Assembly (NCBI GenBank): GCA_963513935.1
Contig: OY740773.1
Coordinates: 95,775,291 to 95,839,290 of the forward strand
Origin: Aphrophora alni
Lineage: Eukaryota; Arthropoda; Insecta; Hemiptera; Aphrophoridae
DNA: 64,000 nucleotides
Reading direction: 5' to 3'
Shown here: in pieces, positions 22,495-35,500 of the stretch
How positions within the stretch are numbered: the first letter of the stretch is position 1
Layout of the letters: each line of letters begins with the position of its first letter
The notes under the pieces: model-generated
Databases searched by the model: none
What the model was told of the DNA's origin: nothing
Seen by the model: the letters and a program-made list of their open reading frames with translations, nothing else
Translations under genes and position numbers: made by a program

Positions 22495-24964
22495 CGTCAT
22501 TGATGAATTACTGCTCCAGCTACGCCAGAAAGTAGAGATACACAAATTTCAGAATTAAAAGTATTTTTTGTTCATGGCACAATTGTAGACCAAGTGATGA
22601 TTCTAAATTACATGTTATAAATAATGTGAATAAAAGTATAAAACATCATCTCGTAAAAATAAAAATGTAATAATCATATTTCATACCACACGTTCCATTA
22701 ACATAAAAATTTTCATATCATACATCGTCGTATAATAAATATGTAATATAATATGTAATGAAAATGACAAGGTGAATAACAACAGCAAAAGTTTTTTAAA
22801 AAAAGATGTAAATGGAAGATAGAAAAGAAAGGCTAGTTTGGGTTTTGATAACAAGAAGCCAAGGACAACAAAAGATTAAAAAATATTTAATGGAGGACTG
22901 GTTTCGTTTAAAACGAAATTTGGATCCAATTATCAATCAATAATCAAATATAACAATAATATAAACTTAAGTTCTAAATGTGCCAAGTCTGCAAGTGGAA
23001 AATGTGTTTCATTTGATGAGTGAACTTACCCATCGATTAGTTATTTAAAATGTCAAAAGGACATCCATATTGATTCTATTCATCTAATATTCACCACATT
23101 ACACAAACTAATAATTCATTTAGTTTAAGTATGTTGTATTAGTCCTAAGATTATTCCATTTCAAAATTGTTAAGTTTGTTTAAAATAATACTTTAGAAAG
23201 CAGACATGTAAATTTCTAGAATTTTACTAATTAAAAACATCCTTAACAAAAGAAAAATCAAATTATTAGTGGAACCGAATTTCAATTTCAGCTATTATTC
23301 TGCTAAGCATCAACGACCTGAATGAGAAACAATATTATGACTACTTTACGTAAAAGTAAAATGAATAAATGTCATACTAAAAGCGTTGATACAAAAATGA
23401 GTATGTGTAAAGTTAGTATAAAATAAACATACTTATTTCTTCAAGAACAGATATAACATATTTTGGCATCGTTTTAACCCTTACGTTGTCATTTTCAGAA
23501 ATTTTAATCGTTCGTAAACTCGATCACACAGGACCTAATTTAGTAATAGAAATGTAATCTTGAAATAAAATACCTGTTGTGAAAATAAATGTATTTATAA
23601 ATTGAGTATTAAATGTTTTCACTGATAAAACACTGGGAATATCAGTCGAGCCAAGCACTTGCAAAAAACTAATCGCTTTTGTTACACTAAACTATAATGG
23701 TCATATCAAGTGAACCATGGTCGGTAAATCACTCTCATCTCAACGGTTCATGCTCACTTGTAAAACAAAGATAAGTGCTTTAATTATTACCAATTAAAAG
23801 TACTATACAGTAGCACCCAGTTCATTAAATTATCTTAAGTGATTATTTGTTAAAATATTATATTGGAAACAGAATAACTTATCTTTGAGTGTGAGTTATT
23901 TTATCGATTGTTTGATACTATTAATAGTTTTTCCCTTACTAACCGTAACTGCTAACTATTTACTACTAAGTTTGATGCCGATTATCGTTTTACTTATAAC
24001 AACTTAAGCACTTAGGTTGCCTGGTGCATCTAAAGACATAAAATGTACAGGATTTATAAACTGAAATGAACGTCATAAGCTCAAAAATATAAACTTTCAA
24101 TACTAGAGCCATTTCATCTGTCGGATTATATATGTTTTTGAATGGACTGAGATATGGGTGAGTGGTCGGTCTTATGTCAAACAATATAATACGTATCTAT
24201 CAAAAATATACAATAAAGGAACACACAAAAAAAATCACATGTTATACTACTAATTTTTAGTTAATATATTTTTGTACGTAAATATTTAATTTCTGAAATT
24301 CAATCTTATAAACTTTATTTAAATATCGCTATTTTACTATAATTACACAATAAACTATAAAATTCTACTAACAATTTATAATAAACATAATTCTAAATTG
24401 GTAACCGGGTTTATACAATGTACGAACTATGTGTGAACATTACGTAATAATTAAGGTATTAAGTGTGCATAGCCTCTGTATCCTATGTTCCTAGCAACCT
24501 ATTTATTTGGAATTACGATTAAAAATATTCTTCTGGGTAAAATGATATTGTTCTGTTGGATTTCTAATTCTGGATTTTCAAGGTTCTGTATAAGCTTATT
24601 CTTTTTGTAAACTCAATCCTGTAAACCTCTTCCTAGCAAAAACAGGACGTCGTTGGCGACCTGGTGATTTGCCAAGTCTACTTAACATCTATCTTAGTAA
24701 AATGTTGGCGTCAGAAGTAAATTGTAGGCATACTTGAAGCATCCTTATCATCTTGGTTACGAAAAATGGCGTGAACTTGTAGTCGTTGAATTCGTTTTGT
24801 GATTCCAAAACACACCTCGATCACATTTATTATCATTGACAGTAGTTATTTTTACAGGAACTATGGTAGCGTTACTAGAGTAAACAATTTAAAATAACAC
24901 TTCAAACGATTTTTAATGTTATCTGAGCAATTTTCTGCTTACTTTTAAAGATGTAATAGTCTAT

Positions 24965-25031
24965 TTTAAACACCCTGTATATAAAAACCTATATATTTTT
25001 GTAGTTCTGGTTTATAGAGATACCATTTATT

Positions 25032-25071
<40 letters not shown>

Positions 25072-25075
25072 ATAA
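24965..25075. mobile_element. Small TE-like segment with GGGTGTTT end and (TA)n inside palindrome arm
   Basis: Both palindrome arms hold a segment that ends in TTTTAAACACCC (24966-24977) or its complement GGGTGTTTAAAA (about 26661-26672). In the left arm it is followed by an expanded (TA)n (about 25036-25072). In the right arm the corresponding TA tract is short. The GGGTGTTT end matches the terminus of the 1398-2170 element. Confidence 0.4.
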
Positions 25076-27504
25076 CCACATTGCTTCATGATCTTGGAAA
25101 TGTGATAGCAATACAATTTCCACATCATAATATAATAGCTTCGGATACATGTCATACAATCAAACAGCTCAAGAAGCAATTGTCCACGTTTGCCCTAGAT
25201 AGATAGCAATAAGCTACGTCAGTAACGAAATACCCTACCATTTATTATTATAACGTGTGGAGAATACTTTCCTTAGATATTCGCTCATCGAATGATAACA
25301 TAATATGTAATTATTTTATCAATACAATTTAACTTCAATAGTATCAATAAACAGACGATTTATGACGACGGGACTATGTCCTTCTTTAGTAGGATATTAT
25401 TTGTAAATTGTATTTGTTTCAATCTGAAGTTAATTGATACATTATTGTTTACTCATATTACATATGTTTTAAGAAATGTTAGAACTTGTATATATATTAC
25501 TAATTCTAACGTCATAAACAAATCATTCAGTTAGACCAAAATATACTACAAATAATCATTTTATTAATTTGTATTGTTTAGTGTTTTTAAATATATGTTT
25601 ATGCTAGTTCTATCATTTGAATTATCTGAGTGACAATAATTGAAAACCAATAATATCTGGATACAAATATATCCCAATAAACTATAAGCTACGACTTTAT
25701 TTGTATACGAAGATTAACCTTTTAAATATTTTATTTAAAATTCAAGAAAAATATATTCTATTATGTCAATTCAAAATTTAAAAAAAGAAGAAACAAGTTA
25801 TATTAATTTCATAACAGGGCACAGTTAACTTTAACTGCGAGGAAATACGTTCCAAAAGTGTTATTTTGTAGGTGACAAACGTGAAGACTTAAAAATAATA
25901 GCTTCATAATATACCAATATAATAATTAGATACTGGACAAATAATTACCAACTTGGATATTCGAAGTAAAGTAAAATTAATTTGGCGTAAAATAAATATT
26001 AAAAAAATTGAATAATATCGTATTATAATGTAATAATAATGACTTTACCTAAATAGTATTTTAATTTATTAACTTACTTTCAAAAGTTTGATATGCCGGA
26101 ATAACGAACAAAAGCTTAAAGTTGAAATTAGTATTTAATAGATCACATGCCTCATGCACTCCCCCTTATCCTTCCCTACACTTCTTAAGGAGCTTTAGGA
26201 ATTTAATATCCTATAAATTCACTTAAAATGTATTAACTTCAGTTTGAAACAAATACAATTTACAAATAATATCCTACTAAAGAAGGACATAGTCCCGTCG
26301 TCATAAATCGACTGTTTATTGATACCATCGAAGTTAAATTGTATTGATAAAATAATTACATATTATGTTATCATTCGATGAGCGAATATCTAAGGAAAGT
26401 ATTCTCCAACCGTTATAATAATAAATGGTAGGGTATTTCGTTACAGACGTAGCTTATTGCTATCTATCTAGGGCAAACGTGGACAATTGCTTCTTGAGCT
26501 GTTTGATTGTGTGACATGTATCCGAAGCTATTATATTATGATGTGGAAATTGTATTGCTATCATATTTCCAAGATCATGAAGCAACGTGGACATAATAAC
26601 GATATATATAACTGGTATCTCTATAAATCAGCACTACTTAAATATAAGAGTTTTTATATACTGGGTGTTTAAAATATATTGTTACATCTTTTAAAGGAAG
26701 CAGAAAGTTAATCAGGTACCCTTAAAAATCGTTTGAAGTGTTATTTTAAATTGTTTACTCAAGTAACGCTACCATAGTTCCTGTAAAAATAACTACTGTC
26801 AATGATAATAAATGTGATCGATGTGTGTTTTGGTTTCACAAAACGAATTCAATGACTACAAGTCCACGCAATTTTTCGTAACCAAGATGATAAGGATGCT
26901 TCAAGTATACCTACAATTTACTTCTGACGCCAACATTTTATTAAGATTGGCTGTTAAATAGACTTGGCAAATCACCAGGTCGCCAACTACGTCCTGTTTT
27001 TGCTAGGAAGAGGTTTACAGGATTGAGTTTACAAAACGAATAAGCTTATACAGAACCTTGAAAATCCAGAATTAGAAATCCAACAGAACAATATCATTTT
27101 AACCAGAAGAATATTTTTAATCGTAATTCTATATAAATAGGTTGCTACGAATATAGGTTAAAGATTCTATGCACATTTAAAACAATAATTTTTAAGTAAT
27201 GTTTATATAGTTCGTACATTGTATAAACCCGGTTACCAATTCAGAATTATGTTTATTATAAATTGGTAGTAGAATTTTATAGTTTATTATGTAATTAAAA
27301 TAGCGATATTTAAATAAAGTTTATAACATTGAATTTTAGAAAATAAAATATTTACGTAAAAAAATGTAGTAACTAAAAATTAGTAGTTACAGCATGTGAT
27401 ATTTTTTGTGTCCCTTTATTGTATATTTTTTATAGACACGTATATATTGTTTGACATAAGACCATTCACCTACATCTCAGTCCATTCAAAAACATATATA
27501 ATCT

Positions 27505-27720
27505 ATGGTGATTAGTCACCACTCCCCCCTCCCCTTCGCTGATAAAGTATGTGCGCGCGGGCACGTGATAAGAGTAGAGTAGTTCTCCAACCACCAGTGA
27601 GGGAAGACGTCTGCACATCGTTAATATTTGGTTTATTATAGTGCGAAATTATAACCTTGCTAAACCTAAAGGAATAGGACCGGTTCGGCCCTAGGGTTTA
27701 TATCTGGGCGCATGGCGTTT
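27505..27720. other. GC-richer block of unknown origin
   Basis: This block contains CACTCCCCCCTCCCCTTC, GTGCGCGCGGGCACGTG and GGACCGGTTCGGCCCTAGG, much richer in G/C than its surroundings. It begins exactly where the match to the left arm of the palindrome stops. A 33-bp segment (27658-27692) is repeated with few changes at 28214-28246, flanking the non-LTR 3' end. It may be part of the same insertion or its duplicated target. No reading frame is recognised. Confidence 0.45.
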
Positions 27721-27844
27721 TTGGTTATCGTAATTTTATTAGTCGAAATAATACACGGCCATGTACACAGCCTTTGTATAGGACATGTTGTGCCAATACA
27801 GAGTAGTTAATATTGATATTGGTTTTAGTGTAAATTAGTTAATT

Positions 27845-28260
27845 TTTTGTTGTTGTTTTTTTTTCCCCCGAAGATCGGGGAAATGCGCATCCGCACCATC
27901 AGTGGCCCAGCGAGACCGACTGGTGTGTGGGGCTGTACCACCTGTACGACCCACTAAAACTCTTCCTCTTTTATTTAAACCTCGTTGAGATTTTTATCCT
28001 GGACCCGCTCTAGCATTACTCAAGATGGCTGTTCTTCGCCAAATTGGCGTTTGCTCTGTTCTTCACGTGTTTTGGTCGTCGACAAGACCGTTCTGTTTCT
28101 TCCTCTGTAAAATCGTCTCCACATAGTCAGCTACGGCGTCCCAGTTATCCTCCTTCTTCAGCATAAGCTCTACCGTGTTTTCGGGGGTGAATTCTCCGAT
28201 CAATTCTTCCTTTGCTAAACTTAAAGGAAAAGGGCCGGTTCGGCGTATTCTAACTCTGTA
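27845..28260 (-). pseudogene. Non-LTR retrotransposon ORF2 C-terminus (R1/I-type) with 3' tail
   Basis: The minus strand encodes KEELIGEFTPENTVELMLKK and then NWDAVADYVETILQRKKQ before a stop near 28062. This is the conserved end of ORF2 in R1/I-group non-LTR elements, after the RNase H and CCHC region. About 200 bp of 3' UTR follow, ending in a short CCCCGATCTTCGGGG hairpin and an A-rich tail with CAACAACA (complement of 27845-27880). Only the last ~50 codons survive, the usual 5' truncation from incomplete reverse transcription. The near-duplicate 33-bp segments at 28214 and 27658 could be target-site duplicates, although the distance from the A-tail argues for a more complex history. Confidence 0.75.
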
Positions 28261-29156
28261 CAGCGTAAAGAGCTAGCTACACTTCTTTAGTCCCTATTTA
28301 ACTACATTGTTATTTGATAGTTATAAATAAATGGATATATAATAATAGATTATACAATACTATTTATATTGATTAATACTATTTTGAATTTTCACTTATT
28401 ATTTGGTTAGCCTTTTCTTTTTCTTTTGAAAATCTTAAAGTTATCACAATATAAATGTTTCTTTGGGTTCATCAGTTAAATTCAATTCTTCTGAGCACAA
28501 ACATATTGAAATAATCTTAGAACTAATACAACATACTTAAACAAAATGAATTATTAGTTTGTGTAATGTGGTGAATATTAGATGAATAGAATCAATCAAT
28601 ATGGATGTCCTTTTGACATTTTAAATAACCAACGGGTGCGTAAGTTCACTCATCAAATGAAACACATGTTCCACTTGCAGACTTGGCACATTCAGCACTT
28701 AAGTTTATATTATTGTTATATTTGATTATTGATTGATAATTGTATCTGAATGTTTAACGAAACGAGTTCTCCATTGAATATTTTTATATCTATTGTTGTC
28801 CTTGGCTTCTTGTTATCAAACCCCAAACCAGATTTCTTCGTTTCCTTCTTCCATTTACTTTTCTTTCTTTCTTTCTTTTTTTTTTACTTCTTGCTGAAAT
28901 TATTCACTTTTTTATTTTCATTACCTACTATAGTATGTATGTTAATGGAACGTGTGGTATGAAATATGATTATTTACAATTTAATTTTTTTTTTTTTATG
29001 AAATGATGTTTTACACTCTTATTCACATTATTTATAACATGTAATTTAGAATCATCACATGGTCTACAATTAATTGTGCCATGCACAATAAATATTTGTA
29101 ATTCTGAAATTTGTGCATTACTACTTTCTGGCGTAGCGCTAACAGTAATTCATCAA

Positions 29157-29157
<1 letters not shown>

Positions 29158-29208
<51 letters not shown>
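29158..29208. repeat. (AT)n microsatellite at the end of the palindrome
   Basis: About 50 bp of AT dinucleotides directly follow the outer end of the right palindrome arm, which suggests the breakpoint lies in or next to the microsatellite. Confidence 0.95.
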
Positions 29209-32200
29209 CATGTTATCATTATTTTTTTCTTCGTTAAATATAAACCCATAACAACGGATTTATAAAATATAAATATGAAAACGTGTCATTTATATTTTAA
29301 CGACTATGGTATGACAATATTATAAAAATAAACTACATTTGTTAGATTGTTTACATATTCATTGACAATTTTATTTTTACACTAACATAATTTTATATAC
29401 AATGATTTTGTACTCTACATAGACCATTGAATTTCTTATCTATTGATACCATGAATTTGTTTTTTGTTTCAGGTAAATTAAGAACACGCAAAAGTAAATC
29501 CCAATTGAAGTTTATAAGGATTAGTTGTAAGTACTTGAAAACTCAGATCTGTACTTACAAATTTACTATATATTCATTTCCAGAAAAGAAGTAAATTTGA
29601 ATTGGGTATTTAAAAAATACATTAAATACATACAAAATTGCATATAAAAAAACTCATTTTGAAAGCAGAAGATTTTTAAATATTCACTACATAATTTCAA
29701 ACTTCTACAAGTACTATATTGTATGTATTTCAATGTTTGTAAATATAATAGCAATTGTTATTGTCATTGTAAAATTGGAAAAGGCGATATAAGATATAAA
29801 ACCTAATCTAAACTTTTATATGGATGAATAACACATTATACTGCCCCATTTTTTCCCCCACACGTTCGCGACAACTTTTGACGTGACGTGATGCTAACTT
29901 GGTGGTTTTTAAAATCCATATATTTGAAAAAACTAATATTCACCGTGATCATCGCTCTTTGATATTCTGCGCTATAATTGTGCTTGGGTAACCCTATATT
30001 TAATTTCAGTTCCTTTGGTTAGTTTGAAATACAGATTTATTTCAAACACTGGATTATTTTGTGAAACAGGCGTATAAATATTTTTATTTTTCTGTTGTTT
30101 ATGTTCTGAAAATACATTTTATTGATAAAATTGTTGTAATATTTCATAAATTAAATAATAACTATATAAATAAACAGTCAATTGATACAATATGTAAAAA
30201 AAAATTAAAATGTTTTTTAACTATTCGCAGTTATAGAGAATATGTTATCATTAAAATAAAATAATAAGTTTAAGGTATACAATAATAGACTAACAAACTT
30301 GAATAGATCTTTCCTAGCAATCACGTGAGTTACAAGGATGTATTATCCGCCATTTCCATAAGTAAGATCTAAGATTACATCTTAAAAAACGTTACGCAAA
30401 TCTGGTCTAAGAAGCGAGCCTACTCCTGCAGTGGTAGTCTTCCCACGAAGACCCTCCATAAATTTGTAAGAGAGATCCCTATCTTTAAGATATCTTTAGG
30501 ATAAGTAAAACATAACGTGGCGTTCTTAATACTTCATTCATACCAAACCACTTATTTGATTTGAATTTGTTCTTAACATACAACGTGTGTAGCAAATACA
30601 CACACCGTAAAATAATTATTGCCTTACGATTCTTCATTAACGATCTGTACTGCTCTTTGAGCCAACAGTTAATTGACGTCTCCCATATTGTGTTTCTTAT
30701 AAATTACCAGAGCTATAGACAGCCTCTTTTTAACTGTAATTTTAAGAATATCTCTAGAAGTTTCCCTCACGTATCCATCATAGGTAACTCCGGATTGTCC
30801 TACTTTTGCTGATGAGTTGAGACGTCCCACTTTTCACCTTCTATAAAACACCACTCCAATAACCAGTTGTTAAAACATTTTGAGAAACAACAGGAAAAAA
30901 CAACTCACTATCACCTTCAAGATATTACTGGTATTCTGTCTGGACTTTATTGCAGACAGCTCTTCCTCATGAAAACAGGTGCGTTTTTTCCTACTCCAGG
31001 ATTGCCGTCACACTAAGACTTGGACTTCATATGACGTTTGTCGATAGACTAACAATTAATTATAATTGTAGTTATCAATTGGGTAACACAAATTATATTT
31101 ATTTTTTTGTAAATGTTGCATGTTCTCAAATTGTAATAATGTAATAATGTACTAATCCATTTTGTAATATTTTGATATCAAATTAATCAAGTGATACCAT
31201 TAATACGCCGTAATCACCAACGCTACTGGTGGATAATATATGATATAATTATTGGTTTTGTAATACCCCAACTTTAATTATAATGTAATATTTACAAATT
31301 TATGTCACAACAATGACTTTATAACTGTATTGTAATACATGTCCACAGCAAGTAATAAATAAACTATGAACAAGTAATAACCACATGACCCTATTGCACG
31401 CCACAACCTTACTTTATTTATTATAATTTAATCGACAAAACTACAATGTTATTTACAAATAAAATATCCAGTATTATCTCACTATCTATTTCAGAGTAAT
31501 TTTTTGAAACAGTATAAGAGTTTTTTTATATGTAATTTTTTTAGTTTACCTTTTATTGAGTATATTTTGTAAACATTTAAAGACAAGTTTCACAAATATA
31601 GGCATATTTCTATTATTTGGATACTAGAGAGTATTTCTACATTTGACGTTGATTTTATCGCACCAGTGGGTGTATTGTTTTAAACTTATGACTACTCAGT
31701 TTGCTTAACCGTATCTGTTGCCTACCTAAGTATTATTTTGTACACTTAGTTTAAGATTAAAATCGTGGTAAAAGAAATATTTATGTTCTTATTATAAGAT
31801 AAACAATGATCACCGTGGTGAATTTTTCAATTGTAAACACCAAGTCCCCTATAAATTATTTGTGGTGGGTGACTTGGTGTTTACAATTAAATATTTATAA
31901 ACAAAATTTTGTTTAATAAATTGTATTTAGCTGATATTTTTGACAAAAAATCCAAAACATTACTGTACAATTATTAACTGAGATTTTATCCGCCATCCTT
32001 AGTAGAATACAATTTGTATAGTTTTGAGATAATAATGTCTCATTTGTATATCACTAAATGGAAATAAGACCAAATATACACGTTATTTAACGTTAAATAC
32101 GATTCTGGTTTCGCAGTAAACTCACGATCTTCGGAATAACAACAACTGTTATTTGAAGTACCATTACAATAAATCACGTTTGATTTTCTTCAAGGTAGAA

Positions 32201-32503
32201 AGCACATTTCCTTTGACTTATCAGAGAGGGTGACTTCAAACATAAGGGATCGATTTCATTCCTTACAGAGACTATTTCGTTAAGATCAAATATGTGCGAG
32301 GTTTGTTGACGTTTCAGACAAAGAAATATCTTTGTACAAATATATTAAGATCAAATAAATAGAAAACAAATTACGCTACTGAAATATATTTCAATACAGA
32401 GAAATGAAAGTGAATAATAAAATACCTACAAATTGTAGAAATGGTTGGACATAAATTGTGTTTAAACCACAGTAATCCCCTCTTTATTATAAATAAGGTT
32501 TAA
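29209..32503. other. AT-rich DNA with one less AT-rich block, no gene called
   Basis: The part from 30300 to 31030 has a more balanced composition, and frames of 83 and 64 codons lie within it (30561-30812, 30950-31144). None matches a known family and no start or splice context stands out. The rest is AT-rich. A perfect hairpin sits at 31829-31888. Confidence 0.45.
31829..31888. repeat. Perfect 18-bp inverted repeat (hairpin)
   Basis: AATTGTAAACACCAAGTC (31829-31846) and its exact complement (31871-31888) flank a 24-base spacer. Such small perfect hairpins can be tiny MITE remnants or structured RNA. No gene is adjacent. Confidence 0.85.
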
Positions 32504-35500
32504 AAATATTTTATAATTGAAGTAAGGCCAAGCTATATAACAATACAAACAAATATATGATTGACTTTCGAATAAACATGTGATTCAGGAATATTTTATA
32601 AATGAAGTATGGACAAGCAATATAACAATACAAACAAATATATGGTTGACTTTCGAATAAACAAGTGATTTAGTAATATTTTATAAATGAAGTAAAGGCC
32701 AAGCTATATAACAATACAAACAACTATATGGTTGACTTGCGTATAGACAAGTGATTCAATAATATTTTACTAATGAAGTAACGTCAAGCTATATAACAAT
32801 ACAAACAACTATATGGTTGACTTGCGTATAGACAAGTGATTCAATAATATTTTACTAATGAAGTAACGTCAAGCTATATAACAATACAAACAACTATATG
32901 GTTGACTTTCGAATAAACAAGTGATTTAGTAATATTTTATAAATGAAGTAAAGGCCAAGCTATATAACAATACAAACAACTATATGGTTGACTTGCGTAT
33001 AGACAAGTGATTCAATAATATTTTACTAATGAAGTAACGTCAAGCTATATAACAATACAAACAACTATATGGTTGACTTTCGTATAGACAAGTGATTCAA
33101 TAATATTTTACTAATGAAGTAACGTCAAGCTATATAACAATACAAACAACTATATGGTTGACTTTCGTATAGACAAGTGATTCAATAATATTTTACTAAT
33201 GAAGTAACGTCAATCTATATAACAATACAAACAACTATATGGTTGACTTTCGTATAGACAAGTGATTCAATAATATTTTACTAATGAAGTAACGTCAAGC
33301 TATATAACAATACAAACAACTATATGGTTGACTTTCGAATAAACAAGTGATTCAATAATATTTTACTAATGAAGTAACGTCAAGCTATATAACAATACAA
33401 ACAACTATATGGTTGACTTGCGTATATTCAAGTGATTCAATAATATTTTACTAATGAAGTAACGTCAAGCTATATAACAATACAAACAACTATATGGTTG
33501 ACTTTCGTATAGACAAGTGATTCAATAATATTTTACTAATGAAGTAACGTCAAGCTATATAACAATACAAACAACTATATGGTTGACTTGCGTATAGACA
33601 AGTGATTCAATAATATTTTACTAATGAAGTAACGTCAAGCTATATAACAATACAAACAACTATATGGTTGACTTTCGAATAAACAAGTGATTCAATAATA
33701 TTTTACTAATGAAGTAACGTCAAGCTATATAACAATACAAACAACTATATGGTTGACTTGCGTATAGACAAGTGATTCAATAATATTTTACTAATGAAGT
33801 AACGTCAAGCTATATAACAATACAAACAACTATATGGTTGACTTGCGTATAGACAAGTGATTCAATAATATTTTACTAATGAAGTAACGTCAAGCTATAT
33901 AACAATACAAACAACTATATGGTTGACTTTCGTATAGACAAGTGATTCAATAATATTTTACTAATGAAGTAACGTCAATCTATATAACAATACAAACAAC
34001 TATATGGTTGACTTTCGTATAGACAAGTGATTCAATAATATTTTACTAATGAAGTAACGTCAAGCTATATAACAATACAAACAACTATATGGTTGACTTT
34101 CGAATAAACAAGTGATTCAATAATATTTTACTAATGAAGTAACGTCAAGCTATATAACAATACAAACAACTATATGGTTGACTTGCGTATATTCAAGTGA
34201 TTCAATAATATTTTACTAATGAAGTAACGTCAAGCTATATAACAATACAAACAACTATATGGTTGACTTTCGTATAGACAAGTGATTCAATAATATTTTA
34301 CTAATGAAGTAACGTCAAGCTATATAACAATACAAACAACTATATGGTTGACTTGCGTATAGACAAGTGATTCAATAATATTTTACTAATGAAGTAACGT
34401 CAAGCTATATAACAATACAAACAACTATATGGTTGACTTTCGAATAAACAAGTGATTCAATAATATTTTACTAATGAAGTAACGTCAAGCTATATAACAA
34501 TACAAACAACTATATGGTTGACTTGCGTATAGACAAGTGATTCAATAATATTTTACTAATGAAGTAACGTCAAGCTATATAACAATACAAACAACTATAT
34601 GGTTGACTTGCGTATAGACAAGTGATTCAATAATATTTTACTAATGAAGTAACGTCAAGCTATATAACAATACAAACAACTATATGGTTGACTTTCGTAT
34701 AGACAAGTGATTCAATAATATTTTACTAATGAAGTAACGTCAAGCTATATAACAATACAAACAACTATATGGTTGACTTTCGTATAGACAAGTGATTCAA
34801 TAATATTTTACTAATGAAGTAACGTCAAGCTATATAACAATACAAACAACTATATGGTTGACTTGCGTATAGACAAGTGATTCAATAATATTTTACTAAT
34901 GAAGTAACGTCAAGCTATATAACAATACAAACAACTATATGGTTGACTTTCGTATAGACAAGTGATTCAATAATATTTTACTAATGAAGTAACGTCAAGC
35001 TATATAACAATACAAACAACTATATGGTTGACTTGCGTATAGACAAGTGATTCAATAATATTTTACTAATGAAGTAACGTCAAGCTATATAACAATACAA
35101 ACAACTATATGGTTGACTTTCGAATAAACAAGTGATTCAATAATATTTTACTAATGAAGTAACGTCAAGCTATATAACAATACAAACAACTATATGGTTG
35201 ACTTGCGTATAGACAAGTGATTCAATAATATTTTACTAATGAAGTAACGTCAAGCTATATAACAATACAAACAACTATATGGTTGACTTTCGTATAGACA
35301 AGTGATTCAATAATATTTTACTAATGAAGTAACGTCAAGCTATATAACAATACAAACAACTATATGGTTGACTTGCGTATAGACAAGTGATTCAATAATA
35401 TTTTACTAATGAAGTAACGTCAATCTATATAACAATACAAACAACTATATGGTTGACTTTCGTATAGACAAGTGATTCAATAATATTTTACTAATGAAGT

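Larger units (their letters stand above)
22495..29160. repeat. Long imperfect palindrome (inverted duplication), ~3-kb arms
   Basis: Two matched pairs of segments share one axis near 25.82 kb. The outer pair is 22495-23165 with 28490-29160; the inner pair is 24125-25440 with 26230-27510. Examples are AGGACGTCGTTGGCGACCTG (about 24646) against CAGGTCGCCAACTACGTCCT (about 26979), and GTCCACGTTTGCCCTAGATA (about 25181) against its complement at about 26465. The spacer at the axis (25441-26229) is unpaired AT-rich DNA. Between the two paired zones the arms differ: the right side carries a GC-richer block and a retrotransposon fragment (27505-28260). Mismatches of several percent and small indels show the duplication is not recent. 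No transposase is recognisable in the arms. Confidence 0.85.

Noticed and set aside
30561..31144. Possible exons in a less AT-rich block
   Set aside because: The frames are short, Cys/Ser-rich without a known pattern, and no consistent splice sites or continuation were found.
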